A stretch of 64,000 bases of DNA, taken from contig CAIMZI010000091.1 in assembly GCA_903845935.1 (NCBI GenBank), positions 1 to 64,000 on the forward strand, read 5' to 3'. This DNA is from an uncultured beta proteobacterium. Lineage in GTDB: Bacteria; Pseudomonadota; Gammaproteobacteria; Burkholderiales; Burkholderiaceae_C. Under the pieces are notes generated by a model, which ran no database searches, was not told the origin of the DNA, and saw only the letters and a list, made by a program, of their open reading frames with translations. Of the stretch, positions 1 to 10,023 are shown in pieces. The first letter of the stretch is position 1. Each line of letters opens with the position of its first letter. The position numbers and the translations under genes were made by a program.

Positions 1-148
1 CCTTCTTGATGATCACAGCAGCTTTTTTCTGTGTGAATTGCAAGATGTTCAGGGCTTGATCAACTTTTTTGCCGCGAATCAAGTCCGCGACCAAACGACC
101 TTTGTCTACTGACAAACGAACGCCACGAAGGGTTGCACGAGTTTCCAT
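1..148 (-). CDS. rplV: 50S ribosomal protein L22 (5' part; truncated by window edge)
   Basis: The reverse strand from 148 reads [18 protein letters not shown] and continues to the window edge (about 49 codons). This is the N-terminus of L22, which binds 23S rRNA and lines the exit tunnel. A near-perfect Shine-Dalgarno (AAGGAGG, about 151-160 on the plus strand as cctcctt) sits just upstream of the ATG and fixes the start. It follows rpsS by 10 nt, the normal S10-operon order. The C-terminal half, with the tunnel hairpin, is outside the window. Confidence 0.95.
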
Positions 149-158
149 GGTCACCTCC

Positions 159-437
159 TTATTTCTTCTGGACTTTTTTGTCCGCAGGGTGGCCCTTGAA
201 AGTACGGGTGAGCGCGAACTCTCCCAACTTGTGGCCTACCATTTGGTCAGTGATGTACACGGGCACGTGCTGCTTGCCGTTGTGCACGGCGATGGTCAAG
301 CCGATGAAATCGGGCAGGATCATGGAGCGACGCGACCAGGTCTTGATCGGCTTTTTGTCCTTGGTAGCCACGGCCTTTTCGGTCTTGGCGACCAGGTGGT
401 GGTCAACAAAAGGACCTTTTTTAAGTGAACGAGTCAT
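159..437 (-). CDS. rpsS: 30S ribosomal protein S19
   Basis: The product is 92 aa, the usual S19 length. It begins [15 protein letters not shown] and contains the family core with [15 protein letters not shown] and the C-terminal [16 protein letters not shown] segment. S19 sits in the head of the small subunit, forms a complex with S13 and contacts the A-site finger. It lies between rplB (12 nt upstream) and rplV (10 nt downstream) on the same strand, so it is co-transcribed with the S10 operon. Nothing unusual was seen. Confidence 0.97.
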
Positions 438-449
438 TTAACCTTCCCC

Positions 450-1274
450 TTACTTCTTGCGACGCGACACGATCATGACCTGCGTGCGCTTGTTGTTACG
501 GGTACGGTAACCCTTGGTCAGATTACCCCAAGGATCGACTGCATGACGGCCTTCGCCAGTCTTGCCTTCGCCACCGCCGTGTGGGTGGTCAACCGGGTTC
601 ATCACCACACCGCGAACGGTCGGGCGAATACCCATCCAGCGTTTCACACCGGCTTTACCGAGTTGACGCAGGCTGTGCTCTTCGTTGGCGACCTGGCCAA
701 TAGTGGCGCGGCAGTCAATGTGAATCTTGCGGACTTCGCCCGAGCGGATACGCACTTGAGCGTAGGTGCCTTCGCGAGCCAACAGGGTAGCAGACGTACC
801 CGCAGAGCGGATGATCTGAGCGCCCTTGCCCACTTGCAATTCCACGCAATGGATGATGGAACCCACTGGGATGTTGCGGATAGGCAGGGTGTTACCGACG
901 CGGATCGGGGCTTCCGAACCGCTCATGATGGTTGCGCCCACTTCCAGACCACGCGGAGCAATGATGTACTTGCGCTCGCCGTCTGCGTAGCACACCAGAG
1001 CGATGTGCGCAGAGCGGTTAGGGTCGTACTCAATGCGCTCAACCTTTGCCGGAATGCCGTCCTTGACGCGACGGAAGTCCACCAAACGGTAGTGGTGCTT
1101 GTGACCACCACCCTTGTGACGGGTCGTGATGTGGCCGTTGTTGTTACGACCGGCGTGCTGGAATTGTGGCTCCAGCAACGCTGCGTGAGGTGCACCCTTG
1201 TACAGGTGGTCACGCGAGATCTTCACCACGCCACGACGGCCCGGGGAAGTTGGTTTGATTTTAATGACAGCCAT
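450..1274 (-). CDS. rplB: 50S ribosomal protein L2
   Basis: The product is 274 aa, full length for L2. It starts [15 protein letters not shown] and carries the conserved C-terminal segment [16 protein letters not shown], which includes the histidine associated with the peptidyl-transferase region. L2 is a primary 23S rRNA binder needed for subunit association. Only 2 nt separate it from rplW upstream, so translation is probably coupled. The basic C-terminal tail ends in SRRKK as expected. Confidence 0.97.
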   Translation of the reverse strand: MAVIKIKPTSPGRRGVVKISRDHLYKGAPHAALLEPQFQHAGRNNNGHITTRHKGGGHKHHYRLVDFRRVKDGIPAKVERIEYDPNRSAHIALVCYADGERKYIIAPRGLEVGATIMSGSEAPIRVGNTLPIRNIPVGSIIHCVELQVGKGAQIIRSAGTSATLLAREGTYAQVRIRSGEVRKIHIDCRATIGQVANEEHSLRQLGKAGVKRWMGIRPTVRGVVMNPVDHPHGGGEGKTGEGRHAVDPWGNLTKGYRTRNNKRTQVMIVSRRKK

Positions 1275-1276
1275 GA

Positions 1277-1603
1277 TTACGCAGCCTCCCCACCGAGGTT
1301 CAGCTCTTGACCGGGCTTGAGCGTCACGTAGGCCTTGCGAATGTTATCGCGACGACCCACCGACTTGCCAAACCGCTTGGTCTTGCCTTTGGTGTTTACT
1401 ACAGACACGCCCTTGACTTCTACCTTGAACATCAATTCCACAGCGGCCTTGATTTCGTATTTGGTAGCGTCTTGCAGCACCTTGAAGGTCACAGCATTGC
1501 TTTTCTCTGCAACCATGGTGGCCTTTTCGGACACGATGGGAGCAACCAGCACCTGCATCAAACGACCTTCGTTGAATTTGGTCAAATTAGGACCGTGGCT
1601 CAT
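1277..1603 (-). CDS. rplW: 50S ribosomal protein L23
   Basis: The product is 108 aa. The core [20 protein letters not shown] matches the start of the L23 fold, and the basic loop with [14 protein letters not shown] is present. L23 lies at the tunnel exit and is the docking site for trigger factor and SRP. The chosen ATG at 1603 overlaps the rplD stop by 4 nt (ATGA), which supports this start over the internal methionine at residue 16. The gene belongs to the rplC-rplD-rplW-rplB block. Confidence 0.96.
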   Translation of the reverse strand: MSHGPNLTKFNEGRLMQVLVAPIVSEKATMVAEKSNAVTFKVLQDATKYEIKAAVELMFKVEVKGVSVVNTKGKTKRFGKSVGRRDNIRKAYVTLKPGQELNLGGEAA

Positions 1604-2220
1604 GCGAACATCTCCTGCAGTTTGCCCATAGCGGCCTTGGTCACCAGAACCTTGCGGTAGTGAACCAAAGACAGCGGATCAGCGTAACGCGGCTCGACCA
1701 CCAGAACACCAGCCAGATTGCGCGAGGCCAGGTACAGGTTTTCGTCCACTTCGTCGGAAATGACCAGGACGGAGTCCAGATTCATTGCCTTGAACTTGGC
1801 AGCCAGGGCCTTGGTCTTGGGGGAGTCGACCTTGATCGAATCCACCACAGCCAGACGGCCTTCGCGAGCCAGTTGCGAGAGGATCGAAGCCATACCAGCG
1901 CGGTACATCTTCTTGTTGATCTTCTGCGTGAAGTTTTCTTCAGGCATGTTCGGGAAAATACGACCGCCGCCGCGCCACAGGGGCGAGGACGTCATACCGG
2001 CGCGAGCGCGACCCGTTCCCTTTTGCTTGAAAGGCTTCTTGGTTGAGTGGTGAACTTGTTCGCGATCCTTCTGGGCACGGGTGCCCTGACGCGCGTTGGC
2101 TTGAAAAGCCACCACGACCTGGTGAACCAGATCTTCGTTGTATGCACGACCAAACACGGTCTCGGGCGCTTCGAATTTCGAAGTAGCCTGGCCTTGGTCA
2201 TTCAGGAGTTCTAGCTGCAT
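1600..2220 (-). CDS. rplD: 50S ribosomal protein L4
   Basis: The product is 206 aa and begins [11 protein letters not shown]. The long tunnel loop, rich in basic residues and glycine ([14 protein letters not shown]), is visible at about residues 65-80. L4 is an early assembly protein, and in E. coli it represses its own operon through the S10 leader. No S10-type leader lies directly before rpsJ here, so any L4 control would have to act elsewhere, for example in the rpsJ-rplC gap. The start overlaps the last base of rplC. Confidence 0.96.
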   Translation of the reverse strand: MQLELLNDQGQATSKFEAPETVFGRAYNEDLVHQVVVAFQANARQGTRAQKDREQVHHSTKKPFKQKGTGRARAGMTSSPLWRGGGRIFPNMPEENFTQKINKKMYRAGMASILSQLAREGRLAVVDSIKVDSPKTKALAAKFKAMNLDSVLVISDEVDENLYLASRNLAGVLVVEPRYADPLSLVHYRKVLVTKAAMGKLQEMFA

Positions 2221-2885
2221 TAGATCGCTCCTTTAGCTTTGACTGCAGGACGAACCGTCACAAAACCGCCGGGAGCACCAGGGATTGCGCCCCGGATCAG
2301 CAGCAGTTGACGCGTTTCGTCGATGCGGAAGACATCCAGATTCTGGATAGTTTTGGTGACATCGCCCAAATGGCCTGTCATGCGCTTACCGGGGAACACG
2401 CGACCTGGGTCTTGTGCCATACCGATGGAGCCGGGCACGTTGTGCGAACGGCTGTTACCGTGCGACGCGCGCTGCGAGCTCATTTTGTGACGCTTGATGG
2501 TACCGGCGAAGCCTTTACCAATGGAGGTGCCTTGCACGTCCACTTTTTGACCCACAGCAAACACGTCAACAACAGGCACATGGGCGCCGGCTGCGTACTT
2601 GGCTGCGGTGTCGGCTGCGACACGGAATTCCTGGATAATTTCACCGGCTTCAACGCCCGCTTTCGCGAGGTGGCCAGCAATCGGCTTGGTCACACGCGAT
2701 GCTTTGCGTGCGCCGAACGTTACCTGCAAGGCAACGTAGCCGTCGTTCTCTTCGGTTTTCACCTGAGTGACACGGTTGTTAGAAACGTCTACCACGGTAA
2801 CAGGAACTGCATCCCCGTCGTCCGTGAATAGGCGCATCATGCCAACCTTGCGACCCAGCAACCCTAAGGACTTGCTAAGACTCAT
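2220..2885 (-). CDS. rplC: 50S ribosomal protein L3
   Basis: With the ATG at 2885 the product is 221 aa and starts [21 protein letters not shown] longer frame begins at a GTG at 2906, but the ATG has a GGAG ribosome site about 7 nt upstream and matches family starts better. The central extension contains the [14 protein letters not shown] motif used to reach the peptidyl-transferase centre. The 194-bp gap to rpsJ holds a candidate promoter and hairpin, so rplC may head its own transcript as well as being read from upstream. Confidence 0.95.
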   Translation of the reverse strand: MSLSKSLGLLGRKVGMMRLFTDDGDAVPVTVVDVSNNRVTQVKTEENDGYVALQVTFGARKASRVTKPIAGHLAKAGVEAGEIIQEFRVAADTAAKYAAGAHVPVVDVFAVGQKVDVQGTSIGKGFAGTIKRHKMSSQRASHGNSRSHNVPGSIGMAQDPGRVFPGKRMTGHLGDVTKTIQNLDVFRIDETRQLLLIRGAIPGAPGGFVTVRPAVKAKGAI

Positions 2886-2959
2886 TGTTTTCTCCGTAAC
2901 TTCCACCGCTGCAGCTTCAATTGGTTGCAGACGTTTTGCGTGAAAGACTGTTAATAAAA

Positions 2960-2981
2960 CTACGCCAAAAATTCAGCGTAG
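2960..2981 (-). promoter_or_regulatory. 5' leader hairpin of the rplC transcript (possible attenuator)
   Basis: On the minus strand CTACGC (2981-2976) can pair with GCGTAG (2965-2960) across a 10-nt AT-rich loop, followed by TTTTATT. The hairpin lies at the expected 5' end of a transcript from the promoter at 2988-3016. It could be a weak attenuator or a 5'-end stabiliser. Seen directly; function is inference. Confidence 0.35.
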
Positions 2982-2987
2982 CCTGCG

Positions 2988-3016
2988 AGTATAGCGCGCC
3001 ATTTGCATTTAAGCAA
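2988..3016 (-). promoter_or_regulatory. Candidate sigma-70 promoter for rplC onward
   Basis: The minus strand has TTGCTT (plus positions 3011-3016) and TATACT (2988-2993) with exactly 17 nt between. The -10 box matches 5 of 6 consensus bases, the -35 box 3 of 6. It lies in the 194-bp gap between rpsJ and rplC. The -10 lies in an 11-bp direct repeat ATAGCGCGCCA (2991-3001 and 3016-3026). Confidence 0.45.
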
Positions 3017-3079
3017 TAGCGCGCCACATCGACTCTTGGTGAACCCGGTTTGCACCGGATTCGAAACCGCACTAACCGC

Positions 3080-3394
3080 TTATTGCAGCTTGATTTCCAC
3101 GTCCACACCAGCTGGCAGGTCCAACTTCATCAGGGCGTCCACAGTCTTGTCTGTAGGATCAATGATGTCCATCAGGCGTTGGTGGGTGCGGATTTCAAAC
3201 TGGTCGCGACTAGTCTTGTTCACGTGGGGTGAACGCAGAATGTCGAAACGCTTCATGCGGGTTGGCAGGGGCACGGGGCCCTTGACAATCGCGCCGGTGC
3301 GCTTGGCGGTATCCACAATTTCAGCGGCCGATTGGTCGATGAGTTTGTAGTCAAACGCCTTCAGGCGGATACGGATTTTTTGCTTGGTGGCCAT
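3080..3394 (-). CDS. rpsJ: 30S ribosomal protein S10
   Basis: The product is 104 aa, normal for S10. It begins [20 protein letters not shown] and contains the conserved [13 protein letters not shown] segment. S10 is part of the 30S head and, as NusE, joins NusB in antitermination complexes. It sits only 24 nt after tuf, so in this organism rpsJ is joined to the str operon rather than starting a separate S10 operon behind a long leader. A structured 194-bp gap follows before rplC. Confidence 0.97.
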   Translation of the reverse strand: MATKQKIRIRLKAFDYKLIDQSAAEIVDTAKRTGAIVKGPVPLPTRMKRFDILRSPHVNKTSRDQFEIRTHQRLMDIIDPTDKTVDALMKLDLPAGVDVEIKLQ

Positions 3395-3418
3395 GGTAAT
3401 TCCTTTGTATTGTGCGAA

Positions 3419-4609
<1,191 letters not shown>

Positions 4610-4720
4610 ATGTCGTTCTCCAAAGAGCTAATCCCGTGTATTGGTTTTATGTCTGCACGATGTTGCTGATTCGCCCCGCACGGGAACAGGGCGGCACACC
4701 GTCGCAGACAACTTGCAAAT

Positions 4721-6823
4721 TTACTTGGCGCGCGAAGCCATGATGGCTTCAGACACGTTACGCGGAGCTTCCGAGTAATGCTTGAATTCCATCGTGTAGG
4801 TAGCGCGACCTTGCGACATCGAGCGCAGTGTCGTGGAGTAACCGAACATTTCGGACAGGGGCACTTCGGCCTTGATGGCCTTGCCGCCACCGACCATGTC
4901 GTCCATACCCTGCACCATGCCGCGGCGTGAGGACAGATCGCCCATCACGTTGCCGGCGTAGTCTTCCGGTGTTTCCACTTCCACGGCCATCATGGGCTCC
5001 AGAATCACGGGGCTGGCCCTGCGGCAGCCTTCCTTGAAACCGAAGATGGCGGCCATCTTGAACGCGTTTTCGTTCGAGTCCACGTCGTGGTAGGAACCGA
5101 AGGTCAGCGTCACCTTGACGTCGACCACCGGGTAACCGGCCAACACGCCTTGGTTCAGCGCTTCAATGACACCCTTTTCCACCGCGGGGATGAATTCGCG
5201 AGGAACCACACCGCCCTTGATGGCGTCGACGAACTGGAAGCCCTTGCCGGCTTCGTTGGGTTCAACGGTGAACACCACGTGGCCGTATTGACCCTTACCG
5301 CCGGACTGACGAACGAACTTGCCTTCGACTTCCGACACGCTCTTGCGAATAGTTTCGCGATAGGCAACCTGGGGCTTGCCCACGTTTGCTTCCACGCCGA
5401 ATTCGCGCTTCATGCGGTCGACAATAATTTCCAGGTGCAACTCGCCCTGACCACCGATGATGGTCTGGCCCGACTCTTCGTCGGTCTGCACGCGGAAAGA
5501 AGGATCTTCTGCAGCCAGACGGTTGAGCGCGATGCCCATTTTTTCCTGGTCGGCCTTGGTCTTGGGCTCTACAGCCTGACGGATCACCGAATCAGGGAAC
5601 ACCATGCGCTCCAGCGTAATCACAGCCGAAGGATCGCACAGGGTTTCGCCCGTGGTCACGTCCTTCAAACCGACGCAGGCGGCGATGTCGCCAGCGCGGA
5701 TTTCATCGACTTCTTCACGATTGTTGGCGTGCATTTGCACGATACGACCGATACGCTCCTTCTTGCCGCGCACCGCGTTGTAAACGGTGTCGCCCTTTTT
5801 AAGCACGCCGGAATAAACGCGCACGAAGGTCAGCTGACCCACGAACGGGTCGGTCATCAGCTTGAACGCCAGCGCAGCAAACTTTTCGTTGTCGTCGGCC
5901 TTGCGGGTGGTTTCCTTTTCGTCTTCGTCAAAGCCCTTGATGGCCTTCACGTCCAGAGGCGAAGGCATCAGTTCAATGACGGCATCCAGCATGCGCTGCA
6001 CGCCCTTGTTCTTGAACGCCGAGCCGCACAGCATGGGCTGAATTTCACCAGCACAGGTGCGCAGGCGCAGGCCGTGGGTGATTTCTTCTTCGGTCAAGTC
6101 ACCTTCTTCGAGGTACTTGTTCATCAGTTCTTCGGTGGCTTCAGCGGCAGCTTCGACCATCTTTTCTCGCCATTCCTTGGCCGATGCCAGGAGTTCTGCG
6201 GGAATTTCTTCGAAGGTGAACTTCATGCCCTGGGAAGCTTCGTCCCAGATGATGGCCTTCATCTTGCGCAGATCGACCACACCGGTGAAGTTTTCTTCGG
6301 CACCGATTGGGATCACGATGGGAACCGGGCTGGCCTTCAGGCGCAGCTTCATTTGCTCAACGACCTTGAAGAAGTTGGCGCCGGTGCGGTCCATCTTGTT
6401 GACAAAGGCCAGACGGGGCACCTTGTACTTGTTGGCCTGACGCCACACGGTTTCCGATTGGGGCTGCACACCGCCCACGGCGCAATACACCATGCAGGCG
6501 CCATCCAGCACGCGCATGGAACGCTCGACTTCAATCGTGAAGTCCACGTGTCCGGGCGTGTCAATGATGTTGATGCGGTGCTCAGGGAAAGAAGCGTCCA
6601 TGCCCTTCCAGAAACAGGTGGTGGCAGCGGAAGTGATCGTGATGCCGCGCTCTTGTTCCTGCTCCATCCAGTCCATGGTGGCCGCGCCGTCGTGCACTTC
6701 ACCAATTTTGTGATTCACGCCGGTATAGAAAAGTACGCGCTCGGTCGTAGTGGTTTTACCGGCGTCAATGTGAGCCGAAATACCGATATTGCGGTAGCGC
6801 TCAATGGGAGTATGGCGAGCCAT
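4721..6823 (-). CDS. fusA: Translation elongation factor G
   Basis: Using the ATG at 6823 the product is 700 aa, starting [20 protein letters not shown]. The frame is open for 16 more codons upstream, but AAGGA precedes this ATG at a good distance and the sequence matches EF-G starts. Seen motifs: [10 protein letters not shown] (P-loop), DTPGHVDF (G3), NKMD (G4). EF-G drives translocation and, with RRF, ribosome recycling. The 155-bp gap upstream to rpsG is unusually structured. No paralog signature; it is the canonical str-operon EF-G. Confidence 0.97.
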   Translation of the reverse strand: MARHTPIERYRNIGISAHIDAGKTTTTERVLFYTGVNHKIGEVHDGAATMDWMEQEQERGITITSAATTCFWKGMDASFPEHRINIIDTPGHVDFTIEVERSMRVLDGACMVYCAVGGVQPQSETVWRQANKYKVPRLAFVNKMDRTGANFFKVVEQMKLRLKASPVPIVIPIGAEENFTGVVDLRKMKAIIWDEASQGMKFTFEEIPAELLASAKEWREKMVEAAAEATEELMNKYLEEGDLTEEEITHGLRLRTCAGEIQPMLCGSAFKNKGVQRMLDAVIELMPSPLDVKAIKGFDEDEKETTRKADDNEKFAALAFKLMTDPFVGQLTFVRVYSGVLKKGDTVYNAVRGKKERIGRIVQMHANNREEVDEIRAGDIAACVGLKDVTTGETLCDPSAVITLERMVFPDSVIRQAVEPKTKADQEKMGIALNRLAAEDPSFRVQTDEESGQTIIGGQGELHLEIIVDRMKREFGVEANVGKPQVAYRETIRKSVSEVEGKFVRQSGGKGQYGHVVFTVEPNEAGKGFQFVDAIKGGVVPREFIPAVEKGVIEALNQGVLAGYPVVDVKVTLTFGSYHDVDSNENAFKMAAIFGFKEGCRRASPVILEPMMAVEVETPEDYAGNVMGDLSSRRGMVQGMDDMVGGGKAIKAEVPLSEMFGYSTTLRSMSQGRATYTMEFKHYSEAPRNVSEAIMASRAK

Positions 6824-6859
6824 GATGGATCCTTGGTTTATCTGGGGAGTTCTGAATTC

Positions 6860-6988
6860 CGCTACGCGCACAACGCGGCGTAGCGAGAAGGCTTCAGGCT
6901 AGGCGTGTCACCGCAGACAGTGCTTGTAGCACGGCCAGGTGACACAACGACGCATGAAGCCTTCGCAGTAGCCGCTTTTTAGAAGCGG
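6860..6988 (-). promoter_or_regulatory. Nested hairpin element between rpsG and fusA
   Basis: Perfect inverted repeats nest inside one another: GAAGGCTTCA (6887-6896) with TGAAGCCTTC (6955-6964); inside it GTGTCACC (6905-6912) with GGTGACAC (6938-6945); inside that GTGCT (6920-6924) with AGCAC (6928-6932) around a 3-nt loop. Flanking hairpins are CGCTACGC (6860-6867)/GCGTAGCG (6878-6885) and CCGCTT (6972-6977)/AAGCGG (6983-6988), the latter overlapping the rpsG stop codon. The 23 paired positions in the nested stem are unlikely by chance. An RNase III site, attenuator or protein-binding site is inferred. Confidence 0.7.
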
Positions 6989-7452
6989 AAGTGGGAGAAG
7001 GCCTTGTTGGCCTCAGCCATGCGGTGAACTTCGTCACGCTTTTTCATGGCGCCGCCACGGCCTTCGGTGGCTTCGAGCAACTCGTTAGCCAAGCGCTGAG
7101 CCATGGACTTTTCACCGCGCTTGCGTGCAGCTTCTTTAATCCAGCGCATGGACAGAGCCAAACGACGCACAGGGCGCACTTCAACTGGCACCTGGTAGTT
7201 GGCACCGCCGACGCGGCGGGACTTCACTTCGACCATGGGCTTGACGTTGTTGATGGCAACGCTGAAGGCTTCCACCGGGTCTTTATCGGGGTGCTTCTTA
7301 CCGATCAGTTCCAGGGCACCGTAAATGATGCGCTCTGCAACGGCTTTCTTGCCGCCTTCCATGATCACGTTCATGAATTTGGACAGCTCAACATTGCCGA
7401 ACTTAGGATCCGGCAGGATTTCACGTTTAGGGACTTCGCGACGACGTGGCAT
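6979..7452 (-). CDS. rpsG: 30S ribosomal protein S7
   Basis: The product is 157 aa. It begins [19 protein letters not shown] and ends with [15 protein letters not shown], both typical of betaproteobacterial S7. S7 nucleates assembly of the 30S head and represses the str operon in E. coli by binding the rpsL-rpsG spacer. Here that spacer is 177 nt and contains short inverted repeats plus a direct repeat, so similar autoregulation is possible but not shown. Confidence 0.97.
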   Translation of the reverse strand: MPRRREVPKREILPDPKFGNVELSKFMNVIMEGGKKAVAERIIYGALELIGKKHPDKDPVEAFSVAINNVKPMVEVKSRRVGGANYQVPVEVRPVRRLALSMRWIKEAARKRGEKSMAQRLANELLEATEGRGGAMKKRDEVHRMAEANKAFSHFRF

Positions 7453-7593
7453 TTTTTCACCTCTTTGCTTCAGTTGGCGCCCTTATCGGACACCGCGAGA
7501 GTTAATCAATAAGACTCTCACTTACTCGACCCGAACACTGGGTCACTTCGTTCATTCACCGCGCCACGCAGCAAACAAACACCTTTTACTTTT

Positions 7594-7624
7594 TCGAATT
7601 CAGGGCTCGCACCTCGAATTCAGG
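7594..7624. repeat. Direct repeat in rpsL-rpsG spacer
   Basis: The 11-mer TCGAATTCAGG occurs at 7594-7604 and again at 7614-7624, a 20-nt period, in the spacer just after rpsL. Nearby are inverted repeats GAGAGT/ACTCTC and GACCC/GGGTC. The spacer is where S7 binds in E. coli. Whether these repeats matter is unknown. Confidence 0.5.
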
Positions 7625-7629
7625 TCAAT

Positions 7630-8007
7630 TTACTTGGCCTTTGGCTTCTTCGCACCGTACTTGGAGCGCGACTGCTTGCGGTCTTTCACGCCTTGCAAAT
7701 CGAGCGAACCACGGACGATGTGGTAACGCACACCGGGCAGATCCTTGACACGACCACCACGAACCAGCACCACGCTGTGTTCCTGCAGGTTGTGGCCTTC
7801 GCCGCCGATGTAGGAAATCACCTCAAAACCGTTGGTCAAGCGCACTTTGGCAACTTTACGCAGAGCGGAATTGGGCTTTTTAGGCGTTGTGGTGTACACA
7901 CGGGTGCATACGCCACGGCGCTGGGGAGAGTTCTGCATAGCAGGACTCTTGGACTTGATAATCTCGACCTCGCGCCCCTGGCGCACTAGTTGGTTGATGG
8001 TTGGCAC
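7630..8007 (-). CDS. rpsL: 30S ribosomal protein S12
   Basis: The product is 125 aa and starts [15 protein letters not shown] from a GTG codon at 8007, with a perfect AGGAGG five nt upstream. The decoding-centre segments [11 protein letters not shown] and the [10 protein letters not shown] region are present. S12 monitors codon-anticodon pairing and is the streptomycin-resistance protein; the lysine in KPNSA is the wild-type residue. It is the first gene of the str cluster, behind a candidate promoter at 8104-8132. Confidence 0.97.
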   Translation of the reverse strand: MPTINQLVRQGREVEIIKSKSPAMQNSPQRRGVCTRVYTTTPKKPNSALRKVAKVRLTNGFEVISYIGGEGHNLQEHSVVLVRGGRVKDLPGVRYHIVRGSLDLQGVKDRKQSRSKYGAKKPKAK

Positions 8008-8024
8008 TGATGCCTCCTGAAAAA

Positions 8025-8042
8025 AAACGTCCCTAAACGTTT
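8025..8042 (-). promoter_or_regulatory. Small hairpin plus T-run in rpsL leader
   Basis: On the minus strand AAACGT pairs with ACGTTT around TTAGGG, followed by a run of T directly before the AGGAGG of rpsL. The form resembles an attenuator, but the stem is short and AT-rich, so this is weak. Confidence 0.25.
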
Positions 8043-8103
8043 GGTTCTTACAAAATAACTTTTCGAAAACGTGAATCCCTACGGAATTTCCGAAAAGCCC
8101 TCG

Positions 8104-8132
8104 AATATATCAGATCGGGCGTTTCACCGCAA
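8104..8132 (-). promoter_or_regulatory. rpsL: Candidate sigma-70 promoter of the str cluster (rpsL)
   Basis: The minus strand has TTGCGG (plus 8127-8132) and TATATT (8104-8109) separated by exactly 17 nt. The -10 matches 5 of 6 and the -35 matches 3 of 6. A start near 8097 would give an approximately 90-nt leader before rpsL. Placement in the only sizeable gap upstream of rpsL supports it. Confidence 0.5.
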
Positions 8133-8157
8133 TAGGGCTTGAGCAGCGCATGAAAAA

Positions 8158-9342
8158 CTAACGGATCCAGAGTCGTATGGCGTCCCAGGCGCGGCCTAGC
8201 ACGCCGGCCTGCGCCACGCCATCCAGCGCCAGCAGGGGCACATCCACCAGTTGCTGCTCGGCCAGGGTGACGCGCAGGGTGGCTGCTTGTTGTCCTTGGG
8301 CGACAGGCGCCAAAAGAGGCTCATTGCGCAACACCTGGGTCTTGAGCTTGGCCGCCATGCCAGCGGGCACGGCCACCACGATGGACTGGTTGCGACCGAG
8401 CTTGACGGCGGCTGAAGTGCCCTTCCAGATGGCTGGCGTAGCCACCGCCTGGTTGGCATCGAACAGCTTGACTGCTTCATAGGCGGTGTAGCCCCAATTC
8501 AGCAGCTTTTGCGACTCATTGGCACGGGCGTTTTCGCTTTCCGCGCCCAGCACAATCGACAACAGGCGGCGATTGCCGCTGGCAGAAGGCGTTCCAGCAG
8601 CGGCGCCGACCGTAACCAGATTGGGGAAATCGCGCTTGGCCGTGGCAACCATGCAGTAGCCAGCAGCATCGGTATGGCCGGCTTTCAATCCGTCTACCGT
8701 AGGGTCCCGAAACAACAACAGGTTGCGATTGCTGTCATTGGCCGCTGGCGTGCCCGGGTAGCGGTAATGCTTGATGGCATAAAAGCCCACGTACTCGGGA
8801 AAATCGGCAAACAGGCGGGTGGCCAGAATGCTGAGGTCGCGCGCTGTGGTGGTGTGTCCTGCCTCGGTTTGACCCTCCGGATTCTTGTATCCCGTGCTTT
8901 TCATGCCCAGGGCCTTGGCCTGCTCGTTCATCATCTGCACGAATTTTTCCGCCGCTCCACCCACGCCCTCGGCCAGAGCCATGGTGGCATCGTTTCCGCT
9001 TTGCACAATCATGCCCCGGATCAAATCCTCCACCGGCACCTGCATCTTGGGATCGATAAACATGCGCGAACCCGGCATTTTCCAGGCGCGCTCGCTAACC
9101 GCAAAGGTCTGCTTGAGGTCGATCTTCTTAGACTTGAGCGCATCAAACACCAGATAGGCCGTCATCAGCTTGGTCAGCGAGGCTGGCTCCACCGGGGAAT
9201 CTATGTCCTTGGAGGCCAGGATCTGGTTGGCAGTGACGTCCAGCAACATATAGGCGCGAGCCGCCACCTCGGGCGGCTGCGGCATTTGCGCCGCAACGGC
9301 AAGGCTCAGTGCAGCTAACAAAATAGCAAGAAGTGATTTCAT
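8158..9342 (-). CDS. dacC: D-alanyl-D-alanine carboxypeptidase (PBP5/6 family)
   Basis: The product is 394 aa with a signal peptide (MKSLLAILLAALSLAVAAQ). The serine-peptidase motifs SLTK (SxxK, near residue 56) and SGN are present. The usual third motif KTG reads KAG (VDGLKAGHTDAAGYC), a point worth checking. The C-terminal PBP5_C beta domain and a final helix (AWDAIRLWIR) that could anchor it to the inner membrane follow. It trims the terminal D-Ala of peptidoglycan pentapeptides. It is transcribed toward rpsL but separated by the rpsL promoter. Confidence 0.9.
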   Translation of the reverse strand: MKSLLAILLAALSLAVAAQMPQPPEVAARAYMLLDVTANQILASKDIDSPVEPASLTKLMTAYLVFDALKSKKIDLKQTFAVSERAWKMPGSRMFIDPKMQVPVEDLIRGMIVQSGNDATMALAEGVGGAAEKFVQMMNEQAKALGMKSTGYKNPEGQTEAGHTTTARDLSILATRLFADFPEYVGFYAIKHYRYPGTPAANDSNRNLLLFRDPTVDGLKAGHTDAAGYCMVATAKRDFPNLVTVGAAAGTPSASGNRRLLSIVLGAESENARANESQKLLNWGYTAYEAVKLFDANQAVATPAIWKGTSAAVKLGRNQSIVVAVPAGMAAKLKTQVLRNEPLLAPVAQGQQAATLRVTLAEQQLVDVPLLALDGVAQAGVLGRAWDAIRLWIR

Positions 9343-9381
9343 GGGACTGGGTTCGGCAAGGAACCGTTGAAGGGCGGGTGC

Positions 9382-10020
9382 CTAAAGTGAGGGCAACTCG
9401 CTCATCAGGTGGCGCGCTACGAGTGAGCGCAACAACGTCAATTGCCCATGAAAGAAGTGCTCGACCCCGGGAATCACGGTCACCGGAAGTTTCTGCGGGC
9501 GCGCCCAGTTCATCACATCGGCCAGCGGCACGGTGTCATCAATCTCGCCATGCACCACCAAGGTCCGCTCGTGCAGTTCAGGCGCCAGCGGGGCCACGGC
9601 AAAACGCGTGGTCGCTGTTCCTACCAGCACCAGCTTGTCGAGCTGGCGCTGCTGCCGCAGTTGCTCAATCCCGTGGCTGGTGACAAAGGCACCAAAAGAA
9701 AATCCTGCCAAGGCCAGCGCGCCCTCTGGCGCCTGATCCTGAACCACCGCCAGCAGGTCCTGCAACTCACCCTGGCCATTGTCGTGTACACCGGCGCTGG
9801 CACCGACACCACGAAAGTTGAAACGCACCGCGCGCCAGCCACATTGCACAAAGGCCCGAGCCAGGGTCTGCACAACCTTGTTGTCCATGGTGCCACCAAA
9901 CAGAGGGTGTGGATGGGAGATCACTGCCACACCGCGCAGCAGGCCGTGCGGCTCGTCCACAGCCAGTTCGATCTCTCCGACCGGACCTTGCAGCGTGAAG
10001 CGTTTGGTCGATGCTTTCAT
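9382..10020 (-). CDS. Alpha/beta hydrolase, COG2945-like
   Basis: The product is 212 aa with no signal peptide, so cytoplasmic. An N-terminal ISHPHPLFGGTMDNKVV segment and the RFNFRGVGAS motif are typical of this small hydrolase family. The nucleophile elbow is GFSFGA (serine near residue 105). An Asp in GEIDDTVP and a His in GVEHFFHG complete a likely triad. The natural substrate is not known for the family; an esterase or peptidase-like role is possible. It lies 3 nt after the ferredoxin gene and probably shares its transcript with hemJ and dacC. Confidence 0.85.
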   Translation of the reverse strand: MKASTKRFTLQGPVGEIELAVDEPHGLLRGVAVISHPHPLFGGTMDNKVVQTLARAFVQCGWRAVRFNFRGVGASAGVHDNGQGELQDLLAVVQDQAPEGALALAGFSFGAFVTSHGIEQLRQQRQLDKLVLVGTATTRFAVAPLAPELHERTLVVHGEIDDTVPLADVMNWARPQKLPVTVIPGVEHFFHGQLTLLRSLVARHLMSELPSL

Positions 10021-10023
10021 GGA

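Noticed and set aside
3395-3418. Classical S10 leader before rpsJ
   Set aside because: Only 24 nt separate rpsJ from tuf, too short for that leader.
5087-6883. 598-codon frame antisense to fusA
   Set aside because: Same reason: a by-product of codon bias in a GC-rich conserved gene.
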